Assembly (NCBI GenBank): GCA_963716005.1
Contig: OY970285.1
Span: 2,046,001 to 2,110,000, forward strand
DNA length: 64,000 nucleotides
Direction: 5' to 3'
Source: CAVRUF01 sp963716005
GTDB lineage: Bacteria > Actinomycetota > Thermoleophilia > Gaiellales > Gaiellaceae
Shown one piece after another: positions 25,269-33,336 of this stretch. The notes beneath the pieces are model-generated. The model saw only the letters and a program-made list of their open reading frames with translations, was not told the DNA's origin and made no database searches. Numbering within the stretch: position 1 is the first letter of the stretch; the number at the start of each line of letters is the position of its first letter. The translations under genes and the position numbers were made by a program.

Positions 25269-26281
25269 GACTGGGGCCCCGCCCAGGTCATGTACGAAGA
25301 GCCCCACGTGAGCCCGCCGCCGACGGCGCTCATGAGAACGTTCATCCCCGGCTCGAGCCGCCCCTGGTCGAGCGCGTCGGCGAGGCCGAGCGGAATCGAC
25401 GCGGCCGACGTGTTGCCGTACCGCGCGATGTTCGAGAAGACCTTCTCCGGCGGGAGCCCGAGGTGCTTGGTCGCGTGGTCGACGATGCGCTGGTTCGCCT
25501 GGTGCGGCACGTAGAGATCGATGTCGTCCACGGTCGCGCCCACTTCGGCGAGGAGCTGCTCGGCCGACGAGACCATGAGCCGCGTCGCCTCGCGGAAGAC
25601 CTCGCGTCCGTTCATGTGCACCCACTGGAGCCCCGCGTCCATCATCGCCGGGGAGGCCGGGTTGCGCGAGCCCCCGCCGGGGAGGCAGAGGTCGGCGCCG
25701 TGGCTTCCGTCCACGCCCAGCTCGAACCCGTGGAAACCGCCGCTCGCCACCGGCTCGATCACGGCCGCGCCCGCGCCGTCGCCGAAGAGGATGCAGGTGC
25801 CGCGATCCGTCCAGTCGACGATCTTCGAGAGCGTCTCCGAGCCGATCACGAGCGCCTTCTGCGCCACGCCGCCGGCGATCAGCCCGTACGCCTGCGAGGT
25901 CGAGTAGAGGAACCCGCTGCAGGCGGCGAGTGTGTCGTAGGCCGCGGCCTTCGACGCTCCCAGCGCCTCGGCCACGATCACCGCAGTCGTGGGAAAGAGC
26001 ATGTCCGGCGTCGAGGTCGCGACGATGACGATGTCGAGCTCGGCCGGGTCGACGCCGGCGCGCTCGAGCGCCTGGCGCGCGGCCGGGATCGCGAGATCGC
26101 TGGCCGCCTGGTCGTCGCGCGCGATTCGGCGCTCCTTGATGCCGGTGCGCGTCGTGATCCACTCGTCGTTCGTGTCGACCATCTTCTCGAGGTCCGCATT
26201 CGTCAGGACCCGGTCGGGCACGTAGACGCCGAGGCCGGTGATCCCGACCCGGCGGATCGACGGATCGACCTTCGAGATCAT
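25265..26281 (-). CDS. fabH: 3-oxoacyl-ACP synthase III
   Basis: 338 residues. FabH starts each fatty acid chain by condensing an acyl-CoA with malonyl-ACP. The triad is visible: Cys121 in DTLAACSGFLY, His in VPHQANQRI and Asn in NIARYGNTSAASIP. Other blocks: GVYVPDRVLTNADLEK, FGDGAGAAVIEP. The ATG overlaps the fabZ stop (ATGA). The substrate preference (acetyl or branched starter) cannot be read from the sequence. Confidence 0.96.
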   Translation of the reverse strand: MISKVDPSIRRVGITGLGVYVPDRVLTNADLEKMVDTNDEWITTRTGIKERRIARDDQAASDLAIPAARQALERAGVDPAELDIVIVATSTPDMLFPTTAVIVAEALGASKAAAYDTLAACSGFLYSTSQAYGLIAGGVAQKALVIGSETLSKIVDWTDRGTCILFGDGAGAAVIEPVASGGFHGFELGVDGSHGADLCLPGGGSRNPASPAMMDAGLQWVHMNGREVFREATRLMVSSAEQLLAEVGATVDDIDLYVPHQANQRIVDHATKHLGLPPEKVFSNIARYGNTSAASIPLGLADALDQGRLEPGMNVLMSAVGGGLTWGSSYMTWAGPQS

Positions 26282-26721
26282 GCGTCGGGATCCGTGAGCG
26301 CGAAGAGGAGCGTTCCTTTCACGGCCAGCTCGCCGTCCACCGACGCGGTCGCGGCGCCGCGGCCGATCGGGCCGCGCAGCCGGTCGAGCTCGCAGACGAG
26401 CTCGAGCTCGTCGCCCGGCGTGACCAGGCGTTTGAAGCGGACGTCGTTGATCCCCGCGAAGAGCGCGAGCTTGCCCGCGTTCGACGGCTCCGAGAGGACG
26501 GCGACCGCGCCGGCCTGGGCCATCGCCTCGACCATGAGCACGCCGGGCATGATCGGCCGTCCCGGGAAGTGGCCGGCGAGGTACCACTCGTCCTCGCGCA
26601 CGAGCTTTCGGGCGACGACGCGCTTGCCTGGGATGATCTCGGTGACCTCGTCGAGGAGGAGGAACGGGTCGCGGTGGGGGATGATCGCCTCGATCTCTGC
26701 CCGGCCGAGCGGGCCCGTCAC
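26278..26721 (-). CDS. fabZ: 3-hydroxyacyl-ACP dehydratase
   Basis: 147 residues of a hot-dog fold. FabZ dehydrates 3-hydroxyacyl-ACP. The catalytic histidine lies in IIPHRDPFLLLDEV and the glutamate in GVLMVEAMAQAGA; HFPGRPIMPG is the family signature. The GTG start overlaps the stop of the upstream ECF sigma factor gene as GTGA, which couples the dehydratase to a regulator. Confidence 0.95.
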   Translation of the reverse strand: MTGPLGRAEIEAIIPHRDPFLLLDEVTEIIPGKRVVARKLVREDEWYLAGHFPGRPIMPGVLMVEAMAQAGAVAVLSEPSNAGKLALFAGINDVRFKRLVTPGDELELVCELDRLRGPIGRGAATASVDGELAVKGTLLFALTDPDA

Positions 26722-27371
26722 GACGCGCTACCCGCCGAGCGAACCGACGTCGCGGCCTCGAGGCGCTGCTCCTCGACGGAGGCGCGAAGGCGTTCCCGGC
26801 CGCGGTGCACGTAGCTCTTCGCCGTCCCGACCGGCATCTTCGCCGCACGCCCGATGTCCTCGTAGGAGAAGCCGAGCACGTCGCGCAGGACGACCACGTC
26901 GCGCTGCGACTCGGAGAGATGGGAGAGCCCGGTCGCGAGCTCGCGGCGCAGGTCGCCGAGTATCGGCGCGCGGGACGGATCGGATTCCTCGCCGGCCGCC
27001 TCCTCGATCAGCGGCAGCGGGTCGGTCTGGCGCACGCGCGAGCGGTCCTGGAAGTCGCGGCACGTGTTCACGACGAGCCGGTGGAGCCAGGTCGCGAACT
27101 GCGCGTCGCCGCGGAACTGGCGGAGCTTCGTGCAGAGCTTGACGAGCGACTCCTGCGCGGCGTCGCGGCGATCCTCGAGATCCGTGATGAGCTGCGCGGT
27201 GAGCCGGTTCACCCGCGGCGTGTGGCGCTCCACGAGGACATGCAGCGCGGGTCGGTCGCCGGCGCGCGCCTTGGTGACGAGCGCGAGATCGCTCAGCTTT
27301 CTGTAGGCCTGGAGAATGGGCACGGGAACCCTTTCTTCAGACAGACGGAACGGCGGCTTCGGCGGTTGCAC
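26718..27371 (-). CDS. ECF-type RNA polymerase sigma factor at head of the fatty-acid operon
   Basis: 217 residues. Region 2: LHVLVERHTPRVNRLTAQLI, DAAQESLVKL and FATWLHRLVVNTCRDF; linker acidic; region 4: LSESQRDVVVLRDVLGFSYE and GTAKSYVHRGRERLR. A typical ECF sigma with no anti-sigma gene beside it. Its gene overlaps fabZ, so it is co-transcribed with FAS-II genes. The start is GTG 27371, 9 bases after a TAGACT element; GTG near 27322 is an alternative that would trim 16 residues. Promoters it recognises are unknown. Confidence 0.88.
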   Translation of the reverse strand: MQPPKPPFRLSEERVPVPILQAYRKLSDLALVTKARAGDRPALHVLVERHTPRVNRLTAQLITDLEDRRDAAQESLVKLCTKLRQFRGDAQFATWLHRLVVNTCRDFQDRSRVRQTDPLPLIEEAAGEESDPSRAPILGDLRRELATGLSHLSESQRDVVVLRDVLGFSYEDIGRAAKMPVGTAKSYVHRGRERLRASVEEQRLEAATSVRSAGSAS

Positions 27372-27379
27372 GGCGAAGT

Positions 27380-27386
27380 TAGTCTA
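27380..27386. promoter_or_regulatory. Overlapping divergent -10 elements for birA and the ECF sigma gene
   Basis: The 7-base sequence TAGTCTA gives TAGTCT on the plus strand, 7 bases before the birA ATG, and TAGACT on the minus strand, 9 bases before the sigma-gene GTG. Both placements fit leaderless mRNAs. Polymerase cannot occupy both at once, so the two genes would compete. Seen as sequence; use is inferred. Confidence 0.55.
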
Positions 27387-27392
27387 GTGCCC

Positions 27393-28151
27393 ATGAGCGG
27401 GGGAGAACCGGCGGCCGATTCGCTCGCCGCGGAGGCCGTCGCACCGCTCCTCCACGGCGCGTTTGGGACGCCGTACCGCTACGAGCCGGAGTGCGCCTCG
27501 ACCCAGGCGCTTCTCGACACCGGCCTGCCCGAGGGGGCCGTCGCCGTGTGCGACCGGCAGGCCGCCGGGCGCGGGCGGCTCGGGCGCACGTGGGAAACGC
27601 CGGCCGGGACGGCGATCCTCTGCTCCGTGGTCCTGCGCCCCGGCGCCGAGCGCCGAGCGGCCGAGCTCTCCCTCGTCGGCGGCATCGCGACCGCACTGGC
27701 CGTGGAGGACGCGCTCGGACGCTCGAGCCAGATCAAGTGGCCCAATGATGTGCTGGTGAATGGGAGCAAAGTTGCAGGCGTCTTGGCCGAGCGGCGCGAG
27801 GGCGCGGTCGTTCTCGGGATCGGCCTGAACGTGAACCAGCGGCCCGAGGAGCTGCCGACGGAGACGAAGGTTCCGCCCGCGTCGCTCTACACGGTCGACG
27901 GCGTGAACCGCCGCCGCGCTCCCCTCTTGGCCGCCCTGCTCGCGCACCTCGAGCACGCCTACGCGCGCTGGGAGGTCGGGACGATCGACGCACTCCACGA
28001 CGAGCTGGCCGCGCGCGACTTCCTCCGCAACCGCGTCGTCACCGTGGACGGCGAGCGCGGGATGGGCGTCGGCATCGACCGCAGCGGGCGGCTCGAGGTC
28101 GAGATCGCCGGCGAGCGGCGAACCGTCGAGAGCGGCGAGATCGGGCTCTAG
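27393..28151 (+). CDS. birA: Biotin--[acetyl-CoA-carboxylase] ligase
   Basis: 252 residues. BirA activates biotin with ATP and attaches it to the biotin carrier of acetyl-CoA carboxylase. Seen: CASTQALLDTGLPEG, the biotinyl-AMP motif GRGRLGRTWETPAGTAI, IKWPNDVLVNGSKVAGVL (catalytic KWPND) and VLGIGLNVNQ. No N-terminal DNA-binding domain, so it is the monofunctional type. It shares a promoter region with the lipid operon that encodes its partner enzyme, a sensible pairing. The stop interlocks with the convergent amidase gene at CTAG. Confidence 0.94.
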   Translation: MSGGEPAADSLAAEAVAPLLHGAFGTPYRYEPECASTQALLDTGLPEGAVAVCDRQAAGRGRLGRTWETPAGTAILCSVVLRPGAERRAAELSLVGGIATALAVEDALGRSSQIKWPNDVLVNGSKVAGVLAERREGAVVLGIGLNVNQRPEELPTETKVPPASLYTVDGVNRRRAPLLAALLAHLEHAYARWEVGTIDALHDELAARDFLRNRVVTVDGERGMGVGIDRSGRLEVEIAGERRTVESGEIGL

Positions 28152-30298
28152 CGGACGCGGGCGAAGGTCGAGCGGCCGTTCGCGGCGGCGTCCTGGGCGT
28201 AGACGCTGACCTTCGTCGAGTTCTTGCCGCGCTTGAACGTGTGCGTGCCGATCCCCGCCTGCCGCTTGACCGTCTCCCCGTCGAAGCGCAGGACGAGGAG
28301 CGCCGGCTCGTCGAGCCGCACGCGGAGCAGCACGCCGCCGCCCCGGCGCTTGCGCGCCTCGACGATCGTGGCGCGCGGCTTGCGCGTGTCCCGCCTGAGG
28401 CCGCGCTCGAGTGAGCGCGTTCCGAGCGAGGTGGTCGCCTCGGCGACGACGCGCAGCTCGCCGTCGGTCGCCTTTCTTCCGTTCCAAGTGACCGTGTGCA
28501 GGCCCGAGGTGGCCGAGCCCGCGAGGAGCGTCGCGACGGTCTTCGTCCCCTGGAGGATCCTGAGCCGCACGGTCGCCGACCGCGTGAGCGTGAAGCCGAT
28601 AGCGACCGTCTCGCGCCGGCCGTCGCCGTTCGGGGAGAAGAGCTGAGGCGTGACCGTGAGCTTGCCGAGCGTGCGGTCGATCGTGAGCGTGGCCCGGCGG
28701 GTGACCTGCTCGGCGCCGGCGGTGGCGACCGCGACCAGCCGGTAGCGCCCGTCGGGAACCGGCGAGCCCGCGATGTTCCCTCGCCACGAGATGGTCGTCC
28801 CGCCCGCGGCGAGCGGCCGCGCGGATGCGATCGTCCCCACCGGGTCGCCGGCCTCGGTCTCGATGCGCAACGCGAGCGTTGACGCCTTCGAGACGGTGAA
28901 GCGGACGCGAACGATGTCGCCGATCGAGTCGGCGTTCGGGGTCAGCACCGACGGTTTCGGCACGAGCGGCCGGAGCGACAGTGGCTCCTCGCCGGGAACG
29001 CGGCCGGTTGCCGAGCGCACGCCGCCCTCGGCCTCCATCAGGTACGTGTAGACGCCCGGGTCGGCGCCGCTCGAATCCCACGTCCAGTCGATGAGCTTGC
29101 CGGTGCCCGAGCCGCTCGCGACCGGCTCTCCGGCGGCGTCCTTCACCGTGACCTTCCACGGGAGCGCCGCCGAAAGGCGCGCCCGGAACTCCACCGGCCC
29201 GCCGACCGAGCCCAGCGCGGACGGAGAGAAGAGCTTCGGCCCGCCCAGGGCGAGCGCCGCCGTCGCAACCGAGCTCAGCGCGGCCTTCAGCTTCGCGCCG
29301 GGGCACGCGGTGGCGCCAACGTCGCCGTGGCCGTTCACGGCCTTGATCAGCACGGCCTGCCCGGCCGGATACTTCGGGCTGCCCTGCGAGGTCCAGGTGA
29401 GGCTCGAGGACGGATCGACGTGCGCGAGGTCGAGCCGCCAGGCGATGAGCCGCGCGAGCGCGTCCTTCGCCGCCTTGGTCGGAGCGGTCGAGCCGTAGGA
29501 GCCGAGCACGGCGATTCCGACGCTCCCGGTGTTGAACCCCTCGGCGTGCGCGCCGATCACGTTGCGCGTGGTTCCTCCGCCGCGGCCCTCGAAGATCTGG
29601 CCGAAGGGGTCGACGAGGAAGTTGTAGCCGATGTCGTTCCAGCCGTTCGACTTCACGTGGTAGGTCTGGATCGCGCGCACGATCGCGGCCGATTTGGCCG
29701 GAGTCGCGGGCACGCCGCCCGCCGTGTGATGGACGACCGCGAACGCGAGCCGCGACGCGTACGACGGGCCGGCGCGGACGATCTTCTCGTTCGCCCTCCA
29801 GCCGGAGCGGGTAACGATCGCCGGGCTTCGTCGTCATGAGCGCCGAGCGCGACATCGGAGCCGCGACCTCTGGACTCCATACGAAGAAAGCGCGAAGACG
29901 CGTCACCGAGCCGGCGGTGCGGTACTGGATCCGTCGCGCCGTGCCCGTCCAGTACGGACTGCCGAGCCGCCAGCCGGAGACGCGCTTGCGCTCGGTCGAG
30001 CCGGCGTTCGGGCCGTCCTCTTCCTCGGGCGCTGCGGCGCTGCCAGGCGCTCCAGCGGCCGGTCGCCGTGGCCGTGCGGAACGAGACCGTGCCGGTGCCC
30101 CTGCCAGTGCAGGCCGACGAGGTTGAAGCGAAGCGGCGCCGTGCGGGCCGGCAGAACGCGCACGGCCGAGGCGCCGCGGGCGTTCGCGGCGGCGGGAAGC
30201 GCGACGTCACGGGCTTGCAGCTCGACGGCGGCTGAAGCCGGAGCCGAGCAGGCGAGCGCCGCGAGAAACGTTACGAAAAACAGGCGCGGCAAGGTCAT
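28148..30298 (-). CDS. Secreted peptidoglycan amidase (PGRP/amidase_2 fold) with FlgD-like Ig repeats (three frameshifts)
   Basis: About 715 residues when rejoined. Signal peptide RLFFVTFLAALACSAPASAA; an N-terminal beta domain (FNLVGLHWQG, TGTVSFRTATATGRW); an amidase domain with zinc ligands in AVVHHTAGG and GATACPG plus WNDIGYNFLVDPFGQIFEGR and GSVGIAVLGSY; then Ig-like repeats including LTPNADSIGDIVRVRFTVSK and FSPNGDGRRETVAIGF. Predicted to cut the amide bond between muramic acid and the stem peptide. The frame shifts +1 near 30098, 30040 and 29823 (C4, GGCG and G3 contexts), each repaired by dropping one base. Confidence 0.85.
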
Positions 30299-30379
30299 GG
30301 AGAGGCGGGCGGATACGCGGGCCCGTCTCGAACGAACCAGAAGCCCGGCCGGGTCGCAAGGCGTTCGCGGGCACGCAGA

Positions 30380-30385
30380 TACAAT
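30380..30385 (+). promoter_or_regulatory. -10 element (TACAAT) upstream of nfeD
   Basis: TACAAT matches the -10 consensus and ends 15 bases before the nfeD ATG, giving an expected leader of about 8 bases. It lies in the 102-base gap divergent to the amidase gene. No clear -35 element seen. Confidence 0.45.
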
Positions 30386-30400
30386 CCTTACGCGTCGGAA

Positions 30401-31726
30401 ATGGCTTTCCTGCGTCCCTTTTCCCTCCTCCTGGTCGCGTTCGGCCTGGCTCTCGTGCTCGCACACGCGGCGGCGCCGCAGAGCGAGGACGACCGGCCCC
30501 GAGTCCTCGCGGTCGAATTCGACAACGACGTCAACCCGGTGACGGCTGACTACCTCATCGGCGAGATCGACCGCGCAAATGAGGAGAACTACGACGCGGT
30601 CGTCCTGCTCGTCGACACGCCGGGCGGGCTCGACACCGCGATGCGCGACATCATCAAGAGCGAGCTCGCGTCGGAAGTACCGGTGATCCTCTACGTCTCG
30701 CCGCCGGGATCGCGGGCCGCCTCGGCCGGCGTCTTCCTGGCGATGGCCGCCGACGTAGCCGCGATGGCGCCGGGCACGAACATCGGCTCCTCGACGCCGA
30801 TCTCGTCGTCGGGCGGCGACATCCCCTCGGATCTGCGGCGCAAGGTGATCAACGACGCCGCGGCTTACAACCGGGAGCTCGCCGAGAGCCACGGGCGAAA
30901 CGGGGACTGGGCCGAGGACGCCGTGCGCAAGGCCTCGAACGTCGGTGCGACCGAGGCGCTCGAGCTCGGGATCATCGACTACGTCGCGCCCGACCTGCCG
31001 ACGCTCCTGAACGAGATCGACGGCACGACGACGGAGCCGAAGGGCATCGTCTTGAACACCGCCGACGCGCAGATCGACGAGGTCGAGATGAGCTTCTGGA
31101 AGCAGCTCCTCGACACGCTGGTCGACCCGAACCTGATCGTCCTCCTCATGTCGATCGGCCTGCTCGGGATCACGATCGAGGTCATGAACCCGGGCCTCAT
31201 CTTCCCGGGGACGGTCGGCGCGATCTGCCTGATCATGGGCCTCTTCGGCCTCCAGGTGCTGCCGGTCAGCTGGGCGGGGGTGCTGCTCATCCTGCTCGGC
31301 TTCGGGTTCTTCGTGGCGGAGGCGTTCGTCATCAGCCACGGCGCCCTCGCGCTCGCGGGGACGGTGAGCTTCGTCATCGGGGCGCTCCTCCTCTTCGACC
31401 CCGCGGGCTCCGCGTACCAGGTGTCCGTCTGGGTCGCGCTCGCGATCGGCCTGACGCTCGCGCTCCTCATCGGGATCGCGATGGCGAAGGTCATCCAGGT
31501 GCGGCGAACGAAGCCGCAGACCGGGTACGAGGAGCTCTCCGGCGACACCGGAGTCGTGCGCGCGACGCTCGATCCCGACGGGTACGTCTTCATCCACGGC
31601 GAGCTCTGGAAGGCGCGCGCCGAGGACGGCCCGATCGAGATCGGAGCGACAGTCAAGGTCGAGTCGATCGACGAGGGCCTCACGCTCGTCGTCTCGCGGG
31701 CCGAGGCGCCCGTCGCCGTCGCATAG
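30401..31726 (+). CDS. NfeD-family membrane serine protease
   Basis: 441 residues. Signal or anchor helix (LLLVAFGLALVLAHAAA), then a ClpP/SppA-fold protease: LLVDTPGGLDTAMRDIIKS, catalytic-serine region PGSRAASAGVFLAMAADVAAM, NIGSSTPISSSGGD, and a lysine nearby. Four or so hydrophobic helices follow (residues 235-365), then an OB-fold NfeD domain (GDTGVVRATLDPDGYVFIHG). Long-form NfeD proteins cleave slipin/stomatin partners; the next gene, 9 bases on, encodes a slipin. Likely one operon acting on membrane quality control. Confidence 0.9.
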   Translation: MAFLRPFSLLLVAFGLALVLAHAAAPQSEDDRPRVLAVEFDNDVNPVTADYLIGEIDRANEENYDAVVLLVDTPGGLDTAMRDIIKSELASEVPVILYVSPPGSRAASAGVFLAMAADVAAMAPGTNIGSSTPISSSGGDIPSDLRRKVINDAAAYNRELAESHGRNGDWAEDAVRKASNVGATEALELGIIDYVAPDLPTLLNEIDGTTTEPKGIVLNTADAQIDEVEMSFWKQLLDTLVDPNLIVLLMSIGLLGITIEVMNPGLIFPGTVGAICLIMGLFGLQVLPVSWAGVLLILLGFGFFVAEAFVISHGALALAGTVSFVIGALLLFDPAGSAYQVSVWVALAIGLTLALLIGIAMAKVIQVRRTKPQTGYEELSGDTGVVRATLDPDGYVFIHGELWKARAEDGPIEIGATVKVESIDEGLTLVVSRAEAPVAVA

Positions 31727-31735
31727 GATGGAGCC

Positions 31736-32515
31736 ATGCCTGCGCTGATCGCCGCCGCAGCGGTTCTCGTCGTCCTGATCCTCCTGCTCACCGCGGCGGT
31801 GAAGGTCGCCCGCGAGTACGAGCGGGGCGTCATCTTCCGGCTCGGCCGTCTCAAGTCGCCGCCGAAGGGCCCGGGTCTCTTCCTGCTCATCCCGATCATC
31901 GACAAGATGGTCAAGGTCGACCTGCGAACGGTCACGCTGAACGTGCCGCCGCAGGAGGTAATCACGAAGGACAACGTGCCGGTGCGCGTGAACGCCGTGG
32001 CGTACTTCCGGATCATCGACCCCGAGCGAGCGATCGTGCAGGTCGAGAACTACATGGTCGCGACGTCGCAGATCGCGCAGACGACCCTGCGGTCGGTGCT
32101 CGGCCAGCACATGCTCGACGAGCTTCTGTCCGAGCGGGACAAGATCAACGCGATCCTCCAGCAGATCATCGATGAGGCGACCTCGCCCTGGGGCATCAAG
32201 GTCTCGATCGTCGAGGTGAAGGACGTCGAGATCCCGAGCGGCATGCAGCGCGCCATGGCCCGCCAGGCCGAGGCCGAGCGCGAGCGGCGCGCCAAGGTGA
32301 TCGCGGCCGAGGGCGAGTTCCAGGCCTCCCAGAAGCTCCGCGAGGCGGCCGACGTGATGAGCCAGAACCCGATCACGCTCCAGCTGCGCTTCCTGCAGAC
32401 GATGCTCGAGATCAGCTCGGAGCGCTCGACCACGACCTTCCTGCCGCTGCCGCTCGACCTCTTCCGGCCGTTCCTCGAGGCGGGGCGCCAGAGCCCGCCG
32501 TCCGACTCGAGCTGA
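31736..32515 (+). CDS. Slipin (stomatin/prohibitin SPFH-domain protein)
   Basis: 259 residues. One N-terminal membrane helix (LIAAAAVLVVLILLLTAAV), then the SPFH domain: REYERGVIFRLGRL, GPGLFLLIPIIDKMVKVDLRT, VPPQEVITKDNVPVRVNAVAYF and TTLRSVLGQHMLDELL, ending in a coiled coil (ARQAEAERERRAKVIAAEGE). It forms rings or scaffolds at the membrane. GGAG sits 2-3 bases before the ATG, close for ribosome binding, and TAGGAT 6 bases upstream could be a leaderless -10. Paired with NfeD just upstream. Confidence 0.93.
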   Translation: MPALIAAAAVLVVLILLLTAAVKVAREYERGVIFRLGRLKSPPKGPGLFLLIPIIDKMVKVDLRTVTLNVPPQEVITKDNVPVRVNAVAYFRIIDPERAIVQVENYMVATSQIAQTTLRSVLGQHMLDELLSERDKINAILQQIIDEATSPWGIKVSIVEVKDVEIPSGMQRAMARQAEAERERRAKVIAAEGEFQASQKLREAADVMSQNPITLQLRFLQTMLEISSERSTTTFLPLPLDLFRPFLEAGRQSPPSDSS

Positions 32516-33336
32516 CGGAACCTGCACGCCCCGATTTCCGCGTCGACCCGCTGTCGGGTCGCGTGGTCGTGATCGCGCCTCGCCGCGGAGCCCGGCCTGG
32601 ACCGAGCGCAGGCTGTCCGTTCTGCGAGGGGCACGAATCGGAGACGCCGCCCGAGTCGCTCGCGCTCGGCCGCGAGGGTGGAGACCCGGACACGGCCGGA
32701 TGGAAGCTGCGCGTCGTACCGAACCTCTACCCCGCGCTCGAGCGGCAGGAAGTCGTGATCCACACGCCGCGGCATGTCGAGTCGCTGGCCGATCTCTCCC
32801 GGGAGGCGCTGCGCCGGATCGCCGAAGCGTGGTCACTCCGTGCGACCGCGGCGCACGATGACGGCTTCGCGTACCTGCACGCGTTCGTGAACGAGGGGGC
32901 AGCGGCGGGAGCGAGCCGGCCGCATTCGCACTCGCAGCTCGCGTGGCTGCGCGAACCACCGCCGACCGTTCTCCAGGAGACCGGAGCGCTGCGGATCGGC
33001 GAGAACCTCGTCGTGACCGAGCGCGACGGGGTGGTCGCCGCGACCACTTGGGCCGGGCGCCTCCCTTACGAGCTGTTGATCGCGCCGACCGAACCCGAGA
33101 GCGGAGCCTTCGACTCACCGCTCCTCCCGGTCGCGCTCGAGCTGCTCGGCGATCTCGTCGGCAGGCTGCGCGGGCTCGAAGGCGACGTTCCGTTCAATGC
33201 CTGGGTCCACGACGGCCCGCGCTGGCACCTCGAGTTGGTTCCGCGCCTCTCGGTCCAGGCCGGGCTCGAGCTCGGCGCCGGCATCTCGATCAACTCGGTC
33301 GCCCCGGAGGACGCGGCCGAGCGGCTTCGCGGCTAG
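32512..33336 (+). CDS. GalT-like HIT-family nucleotidyltransferase, proposed CTG start
   Basis: About 274 residues similar to galactose-1-phosphate uridylyltransferase: FRVDPLSGRVVVIAPRRG, zinc-binding CPFCEGHE, VVPNLYPALERQ, catalytic histidine motif RPHSHSQLAWLR and WAGRLPYELLIAP. GalT-type enzymes transfer a nucleotidyl group between UDP-sugar and sugar phosphate; exact donor and acceptor are unknown. The conserved N-terminus extends back to a CTG at 32512 that overlaps the slipin stop as CTGA. The first normal codon, GTG near 32563, would delete conserved residues. The stop shares CTAG with gyrA. Confidence 0.82.
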   Translation: MTEPARPDFRVDPLSGRVVVIAPRRGARPGPSAGCPFCEGHESETPPESLALGREGGDPDTAGWKLRVVPNLYPALERQEVVIHTPRHVESLADLSREALRRIAEAWSLRATAAHDDGFAYLHAFVNEGAAAGASRPHSHSQLAWLREPPPTVLQETGALRIGENLVVTERDGVVAATTWAGRLPYELLIAPTEPESGAFDSPLLPVALELLGDLVGRLRGLEGDVPFNAWVHDGPRWHLELVPRLSVQAGLELGAGISINSVAPEDAAERLRG

